33,230 bases of DNA. It comes from Acidobacteriota bacterium (GTDB lineage Bacteria; Actinomycetota; Thermoleophilia; Miltoncostaeales; Miltoncostaeaceae). A program made the translations under genes and the position numbers. The stretch's first letter is position 1; each line of letters opens with the position of its first letter. Under the pieces are notes generated by a model. The model was not told the DNA's origin. It searched no databases and saw only the letters and a list, made by a program, of their open reading frames with translations. Of this stretch, positions 27,827 through 33,230 are shown piece after piece. Location of the stretch: NCBI GenBank assembly GCA_018969105.1, contig JAGWYY010000003.1, positions 1-33,230 of the forward strand, read 5' to 3'.

Positions 27827-28641
27827 ACGCCGTCGCCGTCATCGCACGTGTGGAGGCCCGCGGCATCAGCCGGCGGCGCTGGTTCGTGATCCTGCTCGCC
27901 CTCGGCGCGGCGGTCATCATCGCCGGGGCCGGGCTGGCCGCCACCCGCAACGGCCTCGCCGCGAGCGACACCATGCGCTCATGGACGGCGGCCGTGTACC
28001 TGGTGGGCGGCCTCCTCGTGGCCGCCACGCTCGGGGCCAGCACCGTGAACCGCGACGCCGACGGCGGGTGGGTGGGCATGCAGGTGACCACCGGCACGCC
28101 GCGCGCGACGGTGACGCTCTCCCGCATCGCCGGGCGCGTCATTGCCCTGGTGGCAGTCTTCGTGATCTGGATCGTCATCGCCGCCATCTGCTCCCTCGCC
28201 ATCGGCCAGGGCGGCGACTGGCCACTGTTCGTGCACGGGCTGGCCATGCTCGAGAACATGGTGCTCGTGCTCGTGGCCGGCGCGCTCTGCAGCGTGGCGC
28301 TGGGCCCGGTGGCATCGGCCATCGTGGCGATCTTCTTCTACGTCTCGTGCCTGTCGCTGGTCAACCTGATGGCCGCCTCGAACGACGGGGCCATCGGATC
28401 GGCCTGGTCGGGGCTGATCAAGGGCTTCTACGTCCTGTTCCCCCGGGCGATCACCTCGCCGATGCTCAGCGAGATGCAGGCCCGCGGCGCTGCCGGCGTG
28501 GCCGGCGCGCAGCTGGAGATCAACGGCAACATCGTGATCGTGCCGGCGTCGTCGTGGCTCACGGTGCTCTGGACCCTGCTGTGGTGCGCCGTCATCGCGT
28601 TCGCGGCGGGGGTGTCGTTCCGCCGCCGGGCGATCTCGTAG
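27823..28641 (+). CDS. ABC transporter membrane (permease) protein
   Basis: Multiple hydrophobic segments; ABC-2-like layout; GTGA overlap with upstream ATPase. Confidence 0.8.
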   Translation: MNAVAVIARVEARGISRRRWFVILLALGAAVIIAGAGLAATRNGLAASDTMRSWTAAVYLVGGLLVAATLGASTVNRDADGGWVGMQVTTGTPRATVTLSRIAGRVIALVAVFVIWIVIAAICSLAIGQGGDWPLFVHGLAMLENMVLVLVAGALCSVALGPVASAIVAIFFYVSCLSLVNLMAASNDGAIGSAWSGLIKGFYVLFPRAITSPMLSEMQARGAAGVAGAQLEINGNIVIVPASSWLTVLWTLLWCAVIAFAAGVSFRRRAIS

Positions 28642-28659
28642 CGCCCCCTGCCGGGGGCG
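28642..28659. terminator. Hairpin between convergent permease and MqnE-like genes
   Basis: CGCCCCC-TGCC-GGGGGCG directly after the permease stop. Confidence 0.6.
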
Positions 28660-28667
28660 GGCAGCCG

Positions 28668-29771
28668 CTAGGCCGAGACGGCCTCCTGCGCCACGCGCCC
28701 ATAGGTGGTGTTGCGCTCCACGGGTGTGCGCCCGCCCCCGCGGATGAGGTCGCCGATGCGCTCGCGCGTAAGCCCCATGGGGGTCTGCACGGTGGTGGCG
28801 TGCGCCACGCGCTCCTCCACGAGGGTTCCCGACAGGTCGTCGAGGCCGAAGCGCAGCCCCTCCTGCGTGATGTCCTCCTCGAGCATCACCCAGTGGCCCT
28901 TGATGTGCGGCACGTTGTCGAGCACGAGGCGCGAGAGGGCGATGGTGCGCAGCTTCTCGTCGCGCGACGGGCCCGGCAGGTACGAGAAGTCGGTGTTGCC
29001 GGGCAGGAACGGCAGCGGGATGAACGCCTGGAAGCGCGCGGGGCTGCCCGCGGCGATGCCCTCGTCCTGCAGCTCGCGCAGGCGCACCATGTGGTCCACC
29101 TTCTCGTCCGGCGTCTCGAAGTGGCCGAACAGCAGCGTGGCGTTGGTGGGCAGGCCCAGTGCGTGGGCGTCGCGGTGGACGTCCAGCCACACCTCGGCCG
29201 GCACCTTGCGGTCGGCGATGATCTTGCGCACGCGGGGGCTGAACACCTCGGCGCCACCCCCGGGCATGCTGTCGTGGCCGGCAGCGATCAGGCGCTCGAG
29301 CGCCTCGCGCGGCGTCACCTTCGCCATGCGCGCCACGAACTCCACCTCCACGGCCGTGAGGGCCGTGAGCGACACGTGCGGCAGCGCGGCCTTGAGCTCG
29401 CGGAAGAGGTCCTCGTAGTACTCGAGGGTGTACTCCTTGGTCATGCCGCCGACGATGTGCAGCTCGGTGATTCCGAGGTCGGAGATCTCCTGGGCGCGGT
29501 CCACGAGCTGGTCGACCGAGTAGGCGTAGGCCCGCGGGTCGTGGTCGGTCCACACCGCGAACGCGCAGAAGCCGCACCCCACCACGCAGATGTTGGTGGG
29601 GTTGAGATAGCCGTTGACGTTGTAGGTGACCTCGTCGCCGTGCATGCGGCGGGCGACGGTCTCGGCGGCGGCCCCGAGGTCGTCCAGCGGAGCCTGCTCG
29701 TAGAGGGCAACGGCCTCGTCGGCGCTGATGCGCTCGCCCTCCGCGGCCTTGGAGAGGATGGCGTCGATCAT
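28668..29771 (-). CDS. mqnE: Radical SAM aminofutalosine synthase MqnE-like (menaquinone futalosine pathway)
   Basis: NPTNICVVGCGFCAF (CxxxCxxC), SMPGGGAEVFSPRVRKIIADRKVPAEVWLDVHRDAHALGLPTNATLLFGHFET, FQAFIPLPFLPGNT. MqnC/CofH paralogues not fully excluded. Confidence 0.82.
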   Translation of the reverse strand: MIDAILSKAAEGERISADEAVALYEQAPLDDLGAAAETVARRMHGDEVTYNVNGYLNPTNICVVGCGFCAFAVWTDHDPRAYAYSVDQLVDRAQEISDLGITELHIVGGMTKEYTLEYYEDLFRELKAALPHVSLTALTAVEVEFVARMAKVTPREALERLIAAGHDSMPGGGAEVFSPRVRKIIADRKVPAEVWLDVHRDAHALGLPTNATLLFGHFETPDEKVDHMVRLRELQDEGIAAGSPARFQAFIPLPFLPGNTDFSYLPGPSRDEKLRTIALSRLVLDNVPHIKGHWVMLEEDITQEGLRFGLDDLSGTLVEERVAHATTVQTPMGLTRERIGDLIRGGGRTPVERNTTYGRVAQEAVSA

Positions 29772-29810
29772 GGGCGCGATGGTAGCGCCGCTTCGCGCTA
29801 CCTTTGCCGA

Positions 29811-30401
29811 GTGCAGCCGTTCGCGCTGAAGGAATGGGCAACCGTCATCACCGCCATGCTGGCGGGCGATCAGGTGGTGATGCTGCGCAAGGGCGGCATC
29901 GGGGAAAAGCGCTTCGACGTGCCCCATCGGGAGTTCCTGCTGCTCCCCACCCACGTGCACCAGCGCCCCGAGCTGCTGGCGCCTGAGGTGGCGGAGCGCT
30001 GGCCCGCTCTGCTGGCGATCACCGAGGAGCCGCCGAGCGTGGAGATGGCCGCCTGGTGCGAGGTGGCCGATGTGCACGAGGTGAGCGAACAGGCCGAGCT
30101 CGACGCCCTCGCGCCGTTCCACGTGCTGGGGCCCGACTACGCCGCCGCCCGCCTCAGGTGGCGCCCGAAGCATCCGCTGCTGGTGATCGTGCCGCGCGTG
30201 CACCGCATCTCCCCTCTCCTGCCACTCGATGTGTCACCGGAGATGCGCGGCTGCCGCAGCTGGGTGGAGGTTCCGCTCGACATGCCCGCAGCCGACCCGG
30301 TGCTGGACGACGCGCGCTTCGCCGAGGTGCGCGACCAGGTGGCCGGGGCGCTCGCCGCCGCGCGTCCGGAGTCGCCTCACGGCGCCACGGCGCTCGGCTA
30401 G
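29811..30401 (+). CDS. DUF1802-family protein
   Basis: VQPFALKEWATVITAMLAGDQVVMLRKGGIGEKRFDVPHREFLLLPTHVHQRPELL matches the DUF1802 consensus as recalled; TACCTT-N6-GTG upstream. Confidence 0.75.
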   Translation: MQPFALKEWATVITAMLAGDQVVMLRKGGIGEKRFDVPHREFLLLPTHVHQRPELLAPEVAERWPALLAITEEPPSVEMAAWCEVADVHEVSEQAELDALAPFHVLGPDYAAARLRWRPKHPLLVIVPRVHRISPLLPLDVSPEMRGCRSWVEVPLDMPAADPVLDDARFAEVRDQVAGALAAARPESPHGATALG

Positions 30402-30410
30402 CCTGCACGC

Positions 30411-30737
30411 GTGCCGTACGCAGACGATTTCGACGCCGTGCTCGCCGAGCTGGCGCCCGACTGGGCATCGCTCGAGTGCTACCTCACCGTGGACGACCCG
30501 CTGCGCCTCGCCGACGCCCGCGTGGCCCTGGCGCGCGCCAACGGCCGCCCCGTGCGCGAGGACGCCGACCACGACTTCGCCATCACCGTCGCCAACACCC
30601 ACGGCCGCGGAGCGCGCGCCGGCGTGGTGCGCTCGGCGCTGCGCACCCTCGACGACCGTGGCGTGACCGGCCGCATCTGGATGGGCGCGGCCTACGACTC
30701 CCTGCGACCGGCTCCCGCCCACCGGTACGGCCCCTAG
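30411..30737 (+). CDS. Hypothetical protein (108 aa)
   Basis: VPYADDFDAVLAELAPDWASLECYLTVDDPLRLADARVALARANGRPVRED...; GTG preceded by TAGCCT-N6. Confidence 0.7.
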   Translation: MPYADDFDAVLAELAPDWASLECYLTVDDPLRLADARVALARANGRPVREDADHDFAITVANTHGRGARAGVVRSALRTLDDRGVTGRIWMGAAYDSLRPAPAHRYGP

Positions 30738-30739
30738 GC

Positions 30740-31177
30740 ATGTACCGGGACGAGGACGACCTGCAGCTGCTCGCCGAGGTGGCGGGCGTGCTCGACCAGG
30801 TGGTGATGGACGCCGGGCTGTCGTCGGGGTCGTACCTTCTGCTGCGATCGCTCGCGCGCCATCCCGACGGCCGCCCCATGACCGCGCTGGCCGAGGAGTT
30901 TGGCGCCGAGCCCGACGAGATCGCCGCGGCCGCGAAGGCGCTCTCGGTTGCCGGGCTGGTGGATGTGGAGGGCGCGGGCGTGGTGGCCACGGCCGTCGGA
31001 CGCCAGGCGGTGGAGGAGATCGACGCCCGGGGCAATGAGGCCATTCGCGAGTACGTGCTGGAGCGCCCCCACTCGGCCACCATCTACGGCCTCATGGCGT
31101 CGATGCAGGCCGGCCGCTTCACGGTGGAGGACCTCATCGAGTTCCTCATGGAGGACGAGGACCCGGACGACGCCTAG
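30740..31177 (+). CDS. Putative winged-helix (MarR-like) protein with acidic C-terminus
   Basis: SSGSYLLLRSLARHPDGRPMTALAEEFGAEPDEIAAAAKALSVAGLVDVEGAGVVATAVGRQAVEEID resembles a MarR wHTH; weakly supported. Confidence 0.6.
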   Translation: MYRDEDDLQLLAEVAGVLDQVVMDAGLSSGSYLLLRSLARHPDGRPMTALAEEFGAEPDEIAAAAKALSVAGLVDVEGAGVVATAVGRQAVEEIDARGNEAIREYVLERPHSATIYGLMASMQAGRFTVEDLIEFLMEDEDPDDA

Positions 31178-31269
31178 CCGGGGTACCTCCCGGGCATGCG
31201 GGGCGACCATGGCCGCGGCCGTGCCCCGGGGGCGGGTGGCGTCGGGGGGCGTGCGTAACCTCACTGCCC

Positions 31270-32391
31270 ATGCGCTATCGGGAGATCCCCGGCACGGGCA
31301 TCCGCGTGTCGGAAGTGGCGTTCGGCGCCGAGCCGTTCGCCATCGGCTGGTGGGGTGACGACGGTGACGACGAGGCCGTGCGCCTGCTGCACGCGGCGCT
31401 CGACCGCGGCGTCACCCTGTTCGACGCGGCCGACCGCGACGGCGACGGGCGCGTGCAGCAGGTGCTGGGCCGCGCGTTCGCCGGGCGCCGCGACCGCGTG
31501 GTGCTGTCCACGCGCGTGGGCTACGCCTGGCAGGACGCCGAGCCGCGCAAGCCGGGCCGCCCCATTCCCCAGGACTTCCGGCCCGAGGCCATCCGGGATG
31601 CCGTGCGCGCCAGCGCAAGCCGCCTGGGCGGCGTGATCGACGTCTGCGAGCTGCACCACCCCCCGCGGCGCGCGCTGGCCGACGAGGCGCTTGCGCAGGT
31701 GATGGACGAGCTGGTGTCCGAGGGCACCGTCCGCACGTTCGGCGTGGCGATCCCATCCGGTGCGCGCCCCGGGGACGGCCGAAGGCTCATCCGGCAGAAG
31801 CGGTTCCCCGTGCTCGACGTGGAGCTCGGCATGATCGGGCACGACCCCGGTGCCGAGATCGCCGGGCTGGCGCAGGCCGCGGGCGCGTGCGTGATCGCCC
31901 GTGGCGCGCACTGCCGCGGCCTGCTCGAGGGCAAGTACTCGCGCGAGACGACCTTCCCGCCGGGCGACCCGCGCGCGGACATCACCCGCGAGTGGCTCGA
32001 GGAGGGCCTGCGCCGCGTGGGCACGCTCGACTTCCTCCACGCCGCCGGCCGGCCATGGAGCCTCGGCCAGGCGGCGATCCTCTGGGTGCTCTCGCGCCCC
32101 GGGGTTGCATCCGTGGTCACCCCCATCCACTCCGAGGAGCAGCTCGAGGAGTTCACCCGGGCCATCGACCTGCCACCGCTCGCGGACGATGACCTCGCGC
32201 GCATCGAGGCCCTGATCGAATCGGGCTTCCAGCCGGAGGCCGAGGCGCCGGCGGATGGCGAACCCAGCGAGCCCGATGAGGCGGAGGCGGCCGACGAGCC
32301 GCAGGCGGACGCTGACGCAGGCGCGCGTGATGAGGCGGAGGTGGAGGGCGCTGCCGAGCAGGCGCCTGCGGGGGCTACCGCAGCGGCGTGA
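31270..32391 (+). CDS. Aldo/keto reductase-family protein (likely non-canonical active site) with acidic tail
   Basis: MRYREIPGTGIRVSEVAFGAEPFA...GVTLFDAADRDGDGRVQQVLGRAFAGRRDRVVLSTRVG...CELHHPP...LGQAAILWVLSRPGVASVVTPIHSEEQLEEF. Confidence 0.85.
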   Translation: MRYREIPGTGIRVSEVAFGAEPFAIGWWGDDGDDEAVRLLHAALDRGVTLFDAADRDGDGRVQQVLGRAFAGRRDRVVLSTRVGYAWQDAEPRKPGRPIPQDFRPEAIRDAVRASASRLGGVIDVCELHHPPRRALADEALAQVMDELVSEGTVRTFGVAIPSGARPGDGRRLIRQKRFPVLDVELGMIGHDPGAEIAGLAQAAGACVIARGAHCRGLLEGKYSRETTFPPGDPRADITREWLEEGLRRVGTLDFLHAAGRPWSLGQAAILWVLSRPGVASVVTPIHSEEQLEEFTRAIDLPPLADDDLARIEALIESGFQPEAEAPADGEPSEPDEAEAADEPQADADAGARDEAEVEGAAEQAPAGATAAA

Positions 32392-33049
32392 CGTGCGCGC
32401 GGGCCATCTCGTCCGCCGCCTCCACGATGCCGGGCATGGCCTCCGCCAGGAGCTTCCCGAGTGACGCGCCCAGCCCGGCGGCGTCCGCCGCCCGCTCCAC
32501 GTCCACGAGGGCGGTGAGCAGGGCCGCGTCGAGGGAGTCCTGGCGTTCCACGAGGGGCTCGGTCACCCCGGCGAACGTGGCGTAGGCCGCATGTGCACGC
32601 TCCTGGATGGCCGTGGCCTCGTCGAGGTCGACGAGCGACGCGACGATGCGCCGGGGGTCGTCTCGCCACTCGGCCAGGGCGTCCGCGGCATCGGCGGCGC
32701 GCCCGAGGGCCTCCACGGCCGCCGGGAGATCGGCCGCCCAGGCATCCATGGCCGCAGCCGGCGCCCGGAACGCCCGCAGCGCCTGGGCATCCACGGCGTC
32801 GTCCACCAGTTCGGCGGCGAGCCCCGCCTGCGCCACGTCGCGGAAGCGCGTGAGCGAGGTGACGGAGTCGAGGGCGTCATCGAGCACGAGGAACGCCGGG
32901 CCCTCGAGCGCCACCAGCCACGCGCGGCCGCCGGTGCCCGGTCGCACGGCGCGAAGGCCGAGCATCGGCACGCCGGCCACCCCCACCGCGGCCTCTCGCG
33001 CGGCCATCATGTCTCCCTCCATGCGCGCGATGTCGAGGTCGCCGCTCAA
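32375..33049 (-). CDS. Hypothetical Ala-rich helical protein (about 224 aa)
   Basis: TTG start preceded by GGAG; MSGDLDIARMEGDMMAAREAAVGVAGVPMLGLRAVRPGTGGRAWLVALEGPAFLVLDDALDSVTSLTRFRDV...; 3' end overlaps the AKR gene by 17 nt. Confidence 0.6.
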   Translation of the reverse strand: MSGDLDIARMEGDMMAAREAAVGVAGVPMLGLRAVRPGTGGRAWLVALEGPAFLVLDDALDSVTSLTRFRDVAQAGLAAELVDDAVDAQALRAFRAPAAAMDAWAADLPAAVEALGRAADAADALAEWRDDPRRIVASLVDLDEATAIQERAHAAYATFAGVTEPLVERQDSLDAALLTALVDVERAADAAGLGASLGKLLAEAMPGIVEAADEMARAHVTPLR

Positions 33050-33087
33050 GCGAGGGCTCCAGCAGGCCGGGCGTACACTCGGCCGGG

Positions 33088-33230
33088 ATGACGTCCCCCT
33101 CCGAACCCACCGCCGCGGACCACGGGGCCCCCGGCGCGCAAGCCGCCCGAGGCGCGCACGGCGGCCGAGACGCGCAAGGCGGCCGAGACGCCCACGCGGA
33201 TGGCCCGGGGGCGGGCGCGGTGCCCACGGC
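33088..33230 (+). CDS. N-terminus of a CDS running off the right edge (Gly/Ala-rich, low complexity)
   Basis: TACACT-N8-ATG; MTSPSEPTAADHGAPGAQAARGAHGGRDAQGGRDAHADGPGAGAVPTA..., no stop before window end. Confidence 0.5.
   Translation, partial: MTSPSEPTAADHGAPGAQAARGAHGGRDAQGGRDAHADGPGAGAVPT

Noticed and set aside
27708-29810. Long N-terminal extension (to 897 aa) of the DUF1802 ORF
   Set aside because: Runs through the permease gene and antisense to the MqnE-like gene; the DUF1802 homology starts at VQPFALKEWA with a -10 box 6 nt upstream.
27979-29841. 620-aa minus-strand ORF
   Set aside because: Out-of-frame overlap with the radical SAM gene; Arg/Ala/Gly/His-rich composition without recognisable motifs.
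31185-31245. Possible terminator upstream of the AKR gene (CATGGCCGCGGCCGTG within CCCGGG...CCCCGGG)
   Set aside because: Nested GC palindromes exist (e.g. 31208-31223), but pairing is imperfect and such palindromes are common at this GC content; not strong enough to call.

Overview
A 33.2-kb window of a very GC-rich genome, actinobacterial in character; its exact lineage cannot be fixed from sequence alone. It is densely packed, mostly chromosomal housekeeping and cell-envelope genes. I saw no rRNA, CRISPR array, transposase, integrase or phage signature. I support about 29 CDSs and one tRNA-Asn(GTT). Recognisable genes include an ABC-F ATPase (truncated at the left edge), RNase D, a stand-alone RelA/SpoT-type HD hydrolase divergent from Ppx/GppA, SUI1/YciH, a PHP phosphoesterase, M3 oligoendopeptidase F, OsmC, an ICL/PEP-mutase family lyase, a LytR_C protein, a polysaccharide deacetylase, trpF-trpB-trpA, CorA, HIT, phosphomannomutase, a [3Fe-4S]-type ferredoxin, an ABC transporter pair, an MqnE-like radical SAM enzyme, DUF1802 and an aldo/keto reductase-like protein. 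The most notable features are: (1) a 2406-aa secreted, repeat-rich beta-type protein of unknown function; (2) a consistent promoter/start layout, TANNNT followed 6-10 nt later by ATG/GTG, at 18 places, implying mostly leaderless transcription; (3) near-palindromic bidirectional promoters built from overlapping -10 boxes; (4) two cases (corA, osmC) where the same layout points to an upstream mini-ORF overlapping the real start; (5) two apparently degenerate enzymes (an ABC ATPase and an AKR) that have lost hallmark catalytic residues. All functional calls come from motif recognition in the translated ORFs; no database search was run.
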